Shown: one piece after another, positions 33,047 to 44,639 of the stretch
Position numbering within the stretch: position 1 is the stretch's first letter
Layout: each line of letters starts with the position of its first letter
Source of the DNA: Harmothoe impar
Lineage: Eukaryota; Annelida; Polychaeta; Phyllodocida; Polynoidae
Direction: 5' to 3'
DNA: 64,000 bases
Assembly (NCBI GenBank): GCA_947462335.1
Contig: OX381707.1
Span: 62,349,773-62,413,772 of the forward strand
Translations under genes and position numbers: made by a program
Notes under the pieces: generated by a model
Database searches by the model: none
What the model was told of the DNA's origin: nothing
The model's input: the letters and a program-made list of their open reading frames with translations, nothing else

Positions 33047-35762
33047 TCAATCAGGTGGGTTTGGGAGCTTGTCAATGAGTCGTTGTTTCATAGTAGACTT
33101 GAAAAGCTCAAGAGAGGGTATTACTCTATCTTCTACATTACTGTTATTCCACAGTGTTGCCAGAGTGTACTCTAGGCTATGTTGATACATGGTCAATTTC
33201 GAGAAGCTCATCTTTAGCATTGGGCCATCCCAACCTCGCGTGATCAATTGTCTTTGGTCTACATACTTTTCTTGCCGAGACCTTTGATAGGCAGCAATTA
33301 TCATGTGCGATTTCCTCCTGTCCTTAATACTATTTGACCTGGTCAAAGAGAGAACCTCTTCAGTGGGAGTTCTAATAGGTACCTTTAGTGCTATCTTTAG
33401 ACATTTACTCTGACATCTTTCAAGCTTAATAAGCGAATCAACATTGGCATTGCTTATAAGAATATCCCCATATTCTATTACCGGTAGTATGAATGTCTTA
33501 TAAATTATAGTCAGAAATACCGTGCCCATGAATCTTGCCAATCTGGCCAATTGGTATGATCTATAGTTAATATTACTAACCTGGTGGTTTATGAACTTTT
33601 CATAATTAACCCTTAGGGGCCCAGAACTATTAGACCAAAGGCAGATATCTGCAGCATTATCAGTATACCCTATGTAAATCTACAACAGTGGAATTTCTTG
33701 TCCGGACATAGGGTTTATATTACATTTCTTGAAAGCTGTTGCAGTAATCTTTCTCATGCTAAACCCCCTGTATGAAAAAAAAGATAATTTCGGTAACCAT
33801 AGCAACCAAAATGTTCCATTTGTTAGATTTATCAAATTTTGCCTTAGATTGGCTGTACTTTGGGCCATGGAGGAACCTTCCATTCCGTTGCCATGGCAAC
33901 AATGGAATTCTTACACCACATCCCCAAAAAGGGAGTTATATCTAACCTATCGACATCAGTTACATAATTTGATGTGCATTTTCCAAATTGAATGAAAAAA
34001 TATATGATAATAACTAAGATGACAACTTATAGTATTATGATGTGAGGAGAATACTCAGCACAGCCAGTGGGAAAACTTGAAATTGGAGATATTTATTATG
34101 ATTTTCCTACTATAATTGCTCTAAAACCGGTAATATCTATCGGATAACAAATGTAAGCCCATGTATGGAAAGCTGAGGTCACCCCAGAGACATTGGTATG
34201 TCTCACAGTTTTCTACACTTAATATTTATGTGATAGATCCATGTAGGACTTTAGATATGTGCAAAATACGCCATTTTACGCCATTTTCACGCCACTGGGC
34301 CCCTAAGGGTTAAGCTTTGGGTCGAGTATTACACAGAGATATGTATATGTGGGTACTCTTAACAGTCTTTCATTGTTCAGGGTCAGTACACACGTTCTAG
34401 GTTTATGACTGAAGCTCATATATTTTGTTTTCGAGACATTAACCGTCAGCTTATTACTAGCACACCAGGTAGAAAATGAATCAAGTTCAACTTGGATTTT
34501 TTGAACCATATCACCTAGGTTATCACCGGACATATAAATAGCAGTGTCGTCAGCATAGAGGGATATTTTACAATATGTACAACAGGCTTCTACGTCATTG
34601 ATATATGCCAAAAAGAGGAGGGGGCCCAGTATGGACCCTTGGGGAACTCCACAGACGACACTCTCAGGGTCCGAGGTTCTACCATTAGCTAACATGACTT
34701 GCTCTCTGTCTTCTAAATAATTTTGAATCCAATTTAGAGTTTTTCCATGCCATATTTTTCTAACTTTTTTATGAGAATTGAGTGATTAACCGTGTCGAAA
34801 GCTTTCTTAAAGTCTATAAATACACATATTGTCTCTTTGCCAAAATTACGTTCCCTAAGGATGTCGTCAGTGAAGTCACCAATAATTTTGACAGTTGATA
34901 ATCCCTTCCTATATCCACCCTGTCGTCCTGATAATACATTTTCTGATTCAAAAAATTCGGTAACGTGTTGGTGCATTATTTTCTCCAGTAGTTTTCCCGG
35001 TACTGGGAGGAGTGAAATAGGCCTGTAGTTAGATACTACCCTTGCATCACCACTCTTCGGTATAGGGACAACTTTGGCTTTTTTCCATGTGCTAGGTATA
35101 ATACCGGTATTAAGCGACAAGTTATACAAATCAGTTATATGTTTTGGGATGTGCATGAAAGCGTCTTTGAGTATCTTTGAACTAACAGTGTCAATGGCAC
35201 TGGATTTGGTGGTTTTAATCTCGCTAATTAGTTTCACAACCTTTTCTTCGGTGGTGACGCAGTCACCAATGCTTTCACCAACCTCCACACCTTTAAACAC
35301 CCATGGTTCATCATGTACTCTGGCTAGCTTAGGGCCAATACCTGCAAAATAGCTATTCATGTAATTTGCAACATCTTCAGGTTTAACTTGAGTACCATTA
35401 TCTAGCAGTGATATGTCAGCAATTTTACCACCTTTTACCGGTAGGAGCTTAAAGATTTCATGCCAAAATTGCCTTGGGTTATCCTTAGCACTCTCAAGAA
35501 TTCCTTTTACATGATTTTCACGCGCATTTTTACACATATTGTTGATGTAATTTTTCGCTGTGTCAGCTATATCCTTGTCAGCTAGTGTGCCAGTTCTTCT
35601 TGCTTTATTTATGAGGCGGTCTTTGTTTTTCATTCCTTCTAACATATGATTTGTGACCCAGGCTTCTCTTTTTTCTTTCACTATAAAATCCTGAAAAGGG
35701 CACATTTTATCTAACAGATGTTCTAGCTTTAGAAGGATAAAATTTTGGCCACCAGGGAGCAT
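33047..35762 (-). pseudogene. LINE reverse transcriptase ORF, interrupted
   Basis: The first block (35762-34734) carries a linker region then the reverse transcriptase fingers and palm: NYRPISLLPVPGKLLEKI, GGYRKGLSTV, and catalytic VFIDFKKAFDTVNH. A frame change near 34700-34734 separates it from the second block (34695-34310), with CGVPQGSILGPLLF and catalytic SLYADDTAIY, then LTVNVSKTKYM. The third block (33608-33047), beyond the MITE, has YKTFILPVIEYG, LERCQSKCLKIAL and a C-terminal TLWNNSN with FKSTMKQRL. Reading across the duplicated TTAA restores the frame at the MITE. Inactive through truncation, the frame break and the insertion. Confidence 0.9.
33610..34309. mobile_element. piggyBac-type MITE inside the LINE (700 bp)
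   Basis: Inverted ends CCCTTAGGGGCCCAG and CTGGGCCCCTAAGGG are perfect over 15 bp and flanked by TTAA (33606-33609 and 34310-34313). TTAA duplication with CCC...GGG ends is the piggyBac hallmark. Removing the element and one TTAA rejoins the LINE frame exactly. There is no transposase inside. Confidence 0.9.
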
Positions 35763-35769
35763 TTTATTT

Positions 35770-36295
35770 GCAAAATAGTGTTAAATATATGATAAAATGT
35801 TCTAGAACCATTTTTTATGTAGAATACAATAATCTTTATGAAATCATTCCATCTTTGATGCTAACATTCTATATTTGGAATGCAAAAAGAACGTTTTTTA
35901 TGAAGAATTAGCACATATCACACTTTCTGGTTGCCATGGAAACCATCCCAGAAGCTGAAATTGGAGGTAACAATCCTAATTTCTTAAAAAATCCCATAAG
36001 TTACCCAAAACTGAAAACAAAACTCAAAAATTCCTTCTAGAACCAAATTTAGACTAATAAATCCAATTTTATTTGGTCAAACTGATTTTTCATAATTATC
36101 ATTAATAACTATGGGATATAATGCATTTAGAGCTTATTTACCATTTTCAGTTAGTGATATGAATTAATGTTTGAAAAGGGATTGCAAAAAAAAGTACGAG
36201 GAACTTATTAGCTCATGATATCTCATTTTAAAGATTATGACATCAACTTTAATTACTAATTTCCCCCCTGGAGGGGTATTTTCGCTCACCTGGTC

Positions 36296-36298
<3 letters not shown>
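35770..36298. other. Intergenic, nothing recognised
   Basis: AT-rich sequence upstream of the truncated LINE end. A 'ggttgccatggaaacc' palindrome lies at 35931-35944, similar to 'gttgccatggcaac' at 33887-33900. No gene is seen. Confidence 0.4.

Positions 36299-36357
<59 letters not shown>
36299..36357. repeat. (AT)n microsatellite
   Basis: Uninterrupted alternating AT over 59 bp. The open frame through it is a repeat artefact. Confidence 0.95.
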
Positions 36358-36359
<2 letters not shown>

Positions 36360-36431
36360 CCTATATAAACCCAAATGAGGATGATACTTATTTTCTGACA
36401 AAAAGACATGCGGCTACAAGACCTAAGTTTA

Positions 36432-36830
36432 TCACCCCAGTGGGCTGTTACAAAACGAAATTTACGTTACGGAACGTACATTGTTATGATAAGAACCATA
36501 TTAAAAACGATGCGGCCCCCATGATGCAGTTCACCCAAGGCGATTTTGTTGGGTCCCGGTCGTTAGTTACGTTCCCGCCCAGCGCCATGTTGTTGTTCAT
36601 GCACACCCCCAAAGGCAAAGCACCAAATGTTCACACATATTACTACTTTATTAGGCCTATCGCCTGCAGCAAAGCTGCTGGTTAACGTTTAAAAAAAAAT
36701 GACGTTAGTGTTTAAAAACTTACATTAACAACTTACATTTGTAACAGCCCCTTGAATAACAGTGTAAAAAAAGATCCTCTTTTTGCACTATGCTTTTATG
36801 TTACGTTTTGTAACAGACCCCTGATGGGTG
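36432..36830. mobile_element. MITE-like inverted repeat (TGTTACAAAACG)
   Basis: 'ccagtgggctgttacaaaac' at 36437 and 'gttttgtaacagacccctgatggg' at about 36805 form inverted ends; the inside repeats 'aacttacatt' motifs. The boundaries are approximate. A related 'gtgttacagaaaatagcataa' continues to about 36940. Confidence 0.5.
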
Positions 36831-36839
36831 TTACAGAAA

Positions 36840-38290
36840 ATAGCATAACATAGCGTACTTACGCTAATGCTTAACGATATTCAACAACTTAGCGTATGCT
36901 TAAAAATTATGTTAATATCTTCAAATTTACGCTAACGTCTCGAAAAGGAGATGTGTTTTCAATGACAACGAATCGAACCTCAACCTCGGTATAATTGTTG
37001 CTATGACATTAAATGAAAACACATGCATATTTGATTCAGTGTTATATGTAGTCGCATTTTGAATCTGGTAATCCTCTTTTGGAATTAATGAGTGCGATCT
37101 TGTTTACTATAAAGCCAATCTCAAATCACTTGGCCCCTGTGGATAAATCCAATGTCACAAGGACACCAACAGTGAGTTTATTCAATATGTAAGCTTGGTG
37201 ATATGTTGTTCTATGTTCTAGGTCATATTAATTTGTTTTAATCACATGTTTTATATCAAAACTGTATCACGTTTCGGCCAATATTTTAGGTTGAATTTCA
37301 GATTTAGGTATTACTGGTTCATTAAGCATACGAACTGATTAACACTCAAACTATTATAATACCACGAGCAAAACATAACTAAACTAGTCAGCCATGGGCA
37401 GTTTTTCTCAGTGGGCACCATTTATGGGTCTGATTTGGGCATGCACGGCATGCAGCCTTGCGCGTATCTGGGATTAGGACAATGAGACTGATTAAACCCC
37501 GGGCCGCCCTATATAAACTGCTAATATTAGTGCCTGTCATGCCTGCACTCCGACTATGCCCTCAAGCAGTGTTGACAAGAGATGACATGGCATGTACAAG
37601 TGGTAGCCTCTTTTACATTGGTTTCAATATGGAAGTCACTGGTTACAATGCCCATGTCCGGGTGATGGCTTCATTTGTATCAATCACCTTGTAGTTGTAA
37701 AGGTGATGTGTTTGTCTGTGTGGATTTAGTGAGGCTGATACTTAATTTGATCTGACTCAGATTATAAGTAAAAGTGTAACATATCACAGGCAGTGGTAAC
37801 ACATTGTGAAGATATATATGAATTCGTTCCCATGTATAATACTATAATATAGTATATATATATAGTATATTATAAGAAACGCTACTGGAGGTACATGTGA
37901 AAACATGGTAAAGGTTGATCGCTTCTCTTATATAGTAGGGTCTGTTAAGGTTGATTTTGGGTCAAAGTGGAACTTGCTGGACAAAACTACGAATTCGACC
38001 CCCTTTTCAATCTGGGTGGGGAACTTAGGTGAATTTTCAGTTAAAATCCTGAAATCCAAGATGGCTGCCTCATTTGGAATATTTTTCAATATTCTGCAAT
38101 AAAACCCTTGTTTATTGACCAAAATAGTTATCATAGCTCAAGATGGCCATAGCGATGAGGGCTAACAAGTAAAACATGTTTTGTTATGATCTTGCTAATA
38201 TGGTAACCATGGTAACCAGATGATTGTAAAAAATGACTTCTTTTTCATATAATTCTGCTACAAAATCCTTGCTTATTAACCAAAATAGTT
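36840..38290. other. Intergenic, nothing recognised
   Basis: A short tandem duplication ('aatcctgcttattgaccaaaatagtt'-like) lies at 38097-38130 and 38262-38292. The 78-codon frame at 37458-37694 has no recognised motif. Confidence 0.4.
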
Positions 38291-38301
38291 GTGCAGTACA
38301 C

Positions 38302-38741
38302 AGAGGCAAATATCAGAGTCACCCAATGTCGCCAATACTACTCTCAGACAAGGGTCAGGCACTGCTGGACTATAATAGATGGGTCAAGGGCCATTCTAGT
38401 GAGGGTCAGGCTAGGCTGGACATTCAATAACAGGCTGGACCTTGGCAAACTTGCTTGAAAGTCTGGCCATGCTGGATCCTCATGCCATAGTCTGGCAATG
38501 CTGGACTCTTGCAGGCTGATAGAGACTCTCCCAAGAGTCCAGCATTGCCAGACTATGGCATGAGGATCCAGCATGGCCAGACTTTCAAGCAAGTTTGCCA
38601 AGGTCCAGCCTGTTATTGAATGTCCAGCCTAGCCTGACCCTCACTAGAATGGCCCTTGACCCATCTATTATAGTCCAGCAGTGCCTGACCCTTGTCTGAG
38701 AGTAGTATTGGCGACATTGGGTGACTCTGATATTTGCCTCT
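38302..38741. mobile_element. Long-hairpin MITE, well-preserved copy (440 bp)
   Basis: Almost perfect palindrome with arms of about 215 bp from 'agaggcaaatatcagagtca' to its complement at the right end, meeting at 'gcaggctgatagagactctc'. The same family is nested in the Polinton-like element at 19732-20102. Transcripts of either strand would be a long double-stranded RNA. Confidence 0.9.
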
Positions 38742-38743
38742 AC

Positions 38744-39092
38744 CATTACCAATATGTACAAAATAGGTGCCTGAAGATTATGTTTAAGAGGGGATCATCT
38801 CACTGATACGAACTGGTTTCATGCCAGAGCCAAGTTACCCCTATTGAAAGATAGAAGGCTTGTTCACTTGCAAAATCTTTCATACAAAAGAGCATTTAAT
38901 TGAGGGTATGCGGTAAATAGCGATATTCCAACACAAGTACACCAGGGGCCAATTCGCAATCGCCTTGCTTCTCATTGTGATGTTTATTACAGATCCAAAG
39001 AGCAGTGCGGTGCAATGGTATGGAATGTTATCCCTCCACCTGTTAGGCTCATACCGAATTTCCTGCACTTTAAAAGGGACAGAAGTATATAG
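38744..39092 (+). pseudogene. C-terminal fragment of a second LINE ORF2
   Basis: The plus strand reads YVQNRCLKIMFK, then after a frame shift NWFHARAKLPLLKDRRLVHL and YKRAF, then after another PIRNRLASHCDVYYRS, MVWNVIPPPVRL, FLHFKRDRS and a stop at 39090-39092. This is the conserved end of non-LTR ORF2 (RxxxHL, YR.S, WN.xPP..R, FKR). It is truncated on the left exactly where the 440-bp MITE ends. Confidence 0.8.
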
Positions 39093-39099
39093 TTAGCCG

Positions 39100-40120
39100 A
39101 CCAAGTACCCAAGATATAGATTCTATTGGTAATGATGCTCATACAATTTTGTGCATGGTAATAAATTGAAATGGTGATATTATGTATGTATCCCAAAACA
39201 CCACTGTAAGATCGATTACTTTATTAAGCTTTAGTATAAGATCCTATTACAGGAAAGGGTCAGCTAAGAATTATTCAAGTGGGAGGAGTGGTACCTTTCT
39301 TTCTTGCCAGGTAGTTGATGTGCAATTTACTCTCGATATCGAATAATTGGAGACCCACGTACCGTTTTTCTTGATGTACACTATATCATATACATACATG
39401 TACTTATTGTAACTGCTCAAATTGACTACCATAAAACCTCGCGTACCAGCCTAACTCATGCATAAGCCACACCTTGACTTTGGGACGATTCTATAAGCAG
39501 CACCAGGGGTCTGATTATGTTGAATCTAGTACTGTGCCATAATGGCAAAAACTCCCGTATAAAGGTGGGGCTCCACTAACCGATTTTGTTCTTATATCGG
39601 GGCAATTATCACGAATCTGGCTCAGTTATATACCATGACAATCATATACAGTAAACAGGATCTATGTTTACAAATGATGCTTTTGTTTATAAAGAATGTG
39701 GAAAATACAATTGCCAAGACTATACAACACAATTTAGGTTCCGATTTAAGCCCCGATTTTGCATCTCAGGCTGATCTGGGCCTCCGATTTCATATCAAAC
39801 AGGTTTGATTTTCATTTATCTGATGTTCCCCCATTCACAGGGCTCTAATCGGCCGATTCATGCACAAAAACAGAAAGGAAATATGTTTTTGTTTTGACCT
39901 GATCAGACTGTAAAGACCTATATGATCGATTTGTGAGGATGGCCCAAAAAATCGGGTAGTGGAGTCCCAGCTTAAGCCGCACCCTGACCCTCGTGGTTTC
40001 TACGCGAGGTTTTATGGTACTGGTAATGTAAAGATAAATGTTTACAAAAAGACACACTTTGGTTATGAATGGAGAGGTCTCCTAGGGGGTTGGAGCACAG
40101 GTTTTAACAAGACCTCAGCT
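39100..40120. other. Intergenic, nothing recognised
   Basis: Possible 3' UTR of the LINE fragment up to about 39190 (ends in tatgtatgtat). 'cgcgtaccagcc' and 'cgcgaggttttatgg' phrases near 39438 and 40000 are inverted relatives, suggesting an undetermined repeat of about 600 bp. Confidence 0.4.
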
Positions 40121-40123
40121 TAA

Positions 40124-40195
40124 CCCTGTCCACGCGGTAAGCCAATATATTGCACAAAATTGCATTGAGTTACAAGATACCCAGTGGTGAAGGGG
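40124..40195. mobile_element. Tiny TTAA-flanked insert (72 bp)
   Basis: CCCTGTCCACG... to ...GTGAAGGGG, flanked by TTAA on both sides (40120-40123 and 40196-40199), interrupts a sequence related to the end of the fold-back at 43780 (aagacctcagctt | agagtgagcaggctatagg). The ends are only loosely inverted; a very short piggyBac-type MITE is likely. Confidence 0.5.
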
Positions 40196-40199
40196 TTAA

Positions 40200-41250
40200 A
40201 GAGTGAGCAGGCTATAGGATACCATGGAAAGGTGTGCAACTAAATATCCAAAGTCATTTCTGCAGGTCTCAATAGAGCCTACACAGTGGTAGTGCCATCT
40301 ATCATAATATTTATTAATTTGTCATTAATTCTAAATGATGTATTTCTGTGCTAACCATAGAAGGTAAGCACAGAGAGTCAAGAAAGGGTTTATCAGGGCA
40401 AAAGGCAGTAAAAATGTGGCTCCATTGGGACCGAAAGCCAGCTGTTCTACCAACTGAGCTACTGAGCCAGTTGGAAAATCATGTAAATTTTCATGATTTT
40501 TTTCTTAGTGGACCTCTGCCCACATTCTATTGAACATTGTTAATCCTAGGTTGTGTCATTGAATCGGAAAAATAATATTATGGTCCAAAAATATAGCCTT
40601 TTATGAAAAACGTGATGGTTTGAGGGTGATTAATCAAATTTCAGGTAGATTTTCAGCAATATCTAAAATATTAGTGAAAAAAATCTATGAACCTTTTAAA
40701 AGTTTTAACAAAAGATTGTTCAGATCATTTGAAAAAAAGTAATTTTGATAGGGGGTCCCCAACGTAATTTTAGGGTTTTGGGCCTTTAAAGTTAAAAAAC
40801 AGGGCAAAAGCGGTCTAAATCCCAAAGCCTAAAGTAATGGGTAAAGTGGCAAACGTCGATGTGTTAAATGATCATGGTTTATACCCTCGGTTATTTTGAG
40901 CAACATCATACCATCTATAGTATTCCAAAGATGATTCCCTTATTGTATGTACATATTGAATTTATCATGTGAAGAAAAAAAAAGCAACAACACACAACCA
41001 ATAATCACAGACGCTATGCGCATGTTGTCAATTACATCCTCACTGGGTAATGTCCTACCTGGTGGCCCCTCTCACTCGTATGTGCAGTTCCCTCAGCAAC
41101 CTCTCCGCCTTTACCTTGGCCATCACACCATCAAACCGACCCATAATGTCTCAGGATACACGAGGCAATTAGGCGCCACAATCCTTATCAATATTCTAAG
41201 AAAGGAATCGGGTTACAGTTCTTTTCCTCGGAATTCGACAGAGAAGTGTC
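40200..41250. other. Intergenic, nothing recognised
   Basis: The 103-codon frame at 40947-41258 has no recognised motif and no coding-like neighbours. Confidence 0.4.
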
Positions 41251-41254
41251 AGTA

Positions 41255-41345
41255 CTGAGAAGTTTCAGTACTGTCAGTCACTGATGTTAGTCAGTACTGT
41301 CAGTCAGTACTGCCAGTCACTGCTGTCAGCCGCTGCAGTCAGTTT
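41255..41345. repeat. CAGTCAGTACTG short tandem repeat
   Basis: Imperfect units of 'gtcagtactgtcagtcactg' over about 90 bp. Confidence 0.7.
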
Positions 41346-42105
41346 CCAGGTTCTTATCCAACTGCAATCACAAGGTGCCAAACATCGGCAGCTGCCAGCG
41401 TCAAGGTATCATCCTGTAAGAGATCTAGCTGTCACTCAGACATAGACCCCAGTTTTGTCAACACAGAGAACCTATATAAGTTAATAGCAGGGACACAGCA
41501 TGTGCATGATTCCTCAAAATGAAGAGTAAACCAAGGCTTGCCGTTCTCCAGGGTTCACACAAAGATGACCCTCAGGTAAGACAGAACCAACAGATGTATC
41601 CAAACAGCTGCAAGTATTTAACACACCCAGTCCATTTTGTTTATACAGAACAAGACTCCAGAGTTAGAATATGGATGGCTTAATAATGTGTTCCCTATGG
41701 TGTTAATGCAGAATGTAGAGGTAACGCTAACAGCAGGAGGAAGGGTGGGTGGGCGGAGAAAGTACCTGGAACCATTGAGAGATAATCCAAGTGTAATAGC
41801 TACTCCAGGGGTTTGAGCATAGGCCACCAGCTGTTGCCAGCAGCCCAGGAGACCTGGTGGATTGGGCCTAAGTGTTTTGAAGTAGTCTCTAAACTGGCAT
41901 CATACAACGTCCCTCCCCTAAAACACTACACTCATATTCATAAACAACGCCCTGGGCCTGGAGTGGGTATTAGAAATGGAAAACAATTATTGTAGGCACT
42001 TTCTGGGAGGTGTAATTAATAGCTTTGCACTTGTATCGCCACCTGATTAAATGTGGAACACCATTGGTTTAGTTTACATTTAATACATGTAATTGAACAA
42101 CAGCT

Positions 42106-43264
42106 CAGGGCTGGGCATATCGTGATATGCTGGAGCAAACCTATAGATCTATGGAGCAAAGTTTTACAGGAGGGCAGAGGTACATTTGCAGGATGACCTG
42201 CTCCACCCTACGTCCCTCCCGGGCCCATCTCTTCACGAATAATTATGTGTGTGAAATGCAGGGGAATTCTGAGACTTCCCATGTCTTTATCTATGGTTCG
42301 TTCTGAGGGGTTATATGCTATATGAAAATATAGAAAATGTACCTCTAGGTTGATGCATACTAAGGATTTGGGGGAACATTGTGCTTGGGAAATTTTTTAA
42401 TTCTGTCTTTCAATTCATGTGTTCTAAGGAGCCTTGTTCCAGAAAATGTGTAGATTTCTATCTTAATAGAAGGGTATATTATGAGGGACATACTGCTCCA
42501 AAAAACTGCTAGATTGGTATGTTCTGAGGATTCAGGTTCTGGGAGCAGGTTGCATCAAGAAATATTCAAATTCTACCTTTAGAATTTGTATATTTGCGGT
42601 AGTGGTGGGGTGTATTGCTCCAAGAATTAGGGAATTCTTTTTTCAAACGTGTGTCTTCTGATGGGGTTCAGAAATTAATACATTTGTTTTAGGAAAATTT
42701 AGAAATTCTACCTATAGATTGATGTGCTCTATGGAGTTTTGGGGGGCATATTGCTCCAAGAGAGCTTTAGAATTTGATCTCTAGGTTGGTATATCTAGAG
42801 GGGTTTGTGGACATATCGCTTTTATGATGTCTTCAGGCACATTGTGTAGGAATATTTAGAAATTCTACCTTTTAGATTAATGTATTCTGATTGTTCTCTG
42901 AGTAGGCCTATGTTACATAAGGACAATTTCAAATTCTACATTAGAATTATTCTGGGTATAATTTAGAAATGCTATTGTTAAATTGATGTCATCTGATGGT
43001 TTCAAAACATATTGCTCCAGGGAAATTTAGAAATGTTAACTTAGATAGTGTTTTCTGTGAGGTTTTGGGGGTGTTTTTCTTTGTGGAATTCTATCTCTAG
43101 ATTTTGAGGGGTTCAGGGACATAGCTTTAACTTTGCTTCTGATTGGAATATTTACAAAATTCTTCCAGATTTGGGAAGCCTAGACTATCCCTGATGTCCC
43201 TGTCGCATTTTCTAAGGCCCCTGTCGCACATTTTTTGCGACATTGCGACAGTTGCCCAGCCCTG
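42106..43264. mobile_element. Non-autonomous hAT-like element, larger copy
   Basis: Ends CAGGGCTGGGCA and TGCCCAGCCCTG are perfectly inverted over 12 bp. The 3' 60 bp, with 'ctgtcgcacattttttgcgacattgcgacag', match the element at 2685-3485. The interior is a tandem array of about 70-90 bp units such as 'ttgctccaagaaaatttagaaattctacctttagattgatgt'. No clean target duplication is visible. Confidence 0.7.
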
Positions 43265-44069
43265 CTGAGCTAAGACGAGGCCACGGAGGCCTTGGCATGA
43301 TCAGGATGGCAATCTCTAGGAACATTTTGAAAGACTTGCAATGGTGCATATTGATATATAAGTATACACAAAACATTGTGGCTCAGAACTGTATTCATCC
43401 TCTAGACTATGCCATTGGAGTTTTGAAATTATTTTGGAGGAACAAATGGATCGCGACAATTGTCCATGCATTCATGAGTGGTGTTATCATCTAAATTTTG
43501 ATTTACGTGCTCCTTATCATTAATGATGTACAATGTAAATAGTAACACTTTTTCTTAAAATGTACAGTGGGTGTCATGTTCTCAAGTAGGCCTATAACTG
43601 ACTACTTTTTCAAGCAGAGAATCAATAACCATGAAGGTCAGTCAGTTACTACAGATGGTATTGCCCTCCAACAGAGAGGAATATTACTAACTGCTAACTG
43701 CTGCTAAACAGCGTTCCCTTTCAAGGAAGCTTTGCAGTGAGTCAATGATGGAACATTGACAGAGCCTCCCAGAGGTTTTAGCGAGACCTCGGCTTGGTGA
43801 GTGAGCAGATTATAGGGTACTTTTAGAAGCTAGTTACAGTCTCCAGGGTATGCATCAGCGCCGTTTATTGCGTGTCATGGACACTACCTCTTTGTAGGGT
43901 GTAGCACCCCATACAGGACGACTCTACCATTCAAGTAATGGTAGAAACACAAGCAGTTCTCCCGTATGGCCAATAGGTGAAAACTCTGTCTCATTCGGTT
44001 CAGACACTGTGTTCTCCCATATTCATATGGGAGAACAGTTGTGTATCTATGTACACCTGCCCCATCTCC

Positions 44070-44570
44070 CTCCCTCTCCCGCTCTCTCTCTCCCTCTCTC
44101 TCTCCCCCTCCCTCCCTCCCTCTCTCCCCCTTCCTTCCTTCCTTCCTTCCTTCCTTCTTTCCTTCCTTTCTTTCTTTCTCCCTTCCTTCCTTCCTGCCTT
44201 CTGACCATCTTCTATCTACGTCTTCCCTTTTCTCTCCTTGCTTCATTGCTTTGTGGCTTTATTGCTTCTTTCCCTCCTTCCTGCTTCCTTCCTTTCCTTC
44301 CTTCTTTTCCTCATTCATCCTTCCCTCTCCCCTCCCTATTACCCCTCCTTCCTTCCCTCTTTAATATTCTCCTGTCTTTTCCCCTGTCTCCCTTTCCAGT
44401 TTCTCCTCCTTTCACTGTCCCTCTCCTTCCTTCCTTCCTTCTTTCCTTCCTTCTTTGCTTCCTTCCTTCCTTCCTGCCTTCTGACCATCTTCTATCTTTC
44501 CTTACTTCTTTCTCTGCTCCCTTCTTCACTTCCTTACTTACCCTTGGTCCCTCTTGTTGCCAACAAAGTG
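44070..44570. repeat. Polypyrimidine (CTTCC)n tract
   Basis: About 500 bp of C/T on the plus strand, mostly CCTTCCTTC and CTCTCTCCC. Its shorter counterpart (G/A) is at 52070-52185. All long open frames here (poly-Pro/Ser/Leu or Glu/Arg/Lys) are artefacts of it. Confidence 0.95.
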
Positions 44571-44639
44571 AGCTAGCAAGCTTTTAAAAAAAATGTATGA
44601 ATAGAAAAACAGTTTTTTTCCCTCTCTCTATGTAAATAC

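Larger units (their letters stand above)
32475..35765 (-). mobile_element. 5'-truncated non-LTR retrotransposon (Jockey/CR1/L2 group)
   Basis: The minus strand holds the reverse transcriptase and C-terminal part of a LINE ORF2, a 3' UTR with AATAAA, and a poly(A) tail of about 14 A (plus-strand T-run 32475-32488). No endonuclease domain precedes the reverse transcriptase, so the copy is 5' truncated at about 35765. A piggyBac-type MITE splits the frame at 33610-34309. No clear target duplication was found. Confidence 0.85.

Noticed and set aside
33729..33995. 88-codon frame in the MITE
   Set aside because: It lies inside the non-autonomous piggyBac-type element and shows no transposase similarity.
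40947..41258. 103-codon frame as a gene
   Set aside because: No motif, no splice or poly(A) context, and a composition similar to surrounding non-coding sequence.
44009..44587. Long Ser/Pro/Leu-rich open frames
   Set aside because: They arise from a polypyrimidine simple repeat, occur in several frames at once and have no start context or domain.
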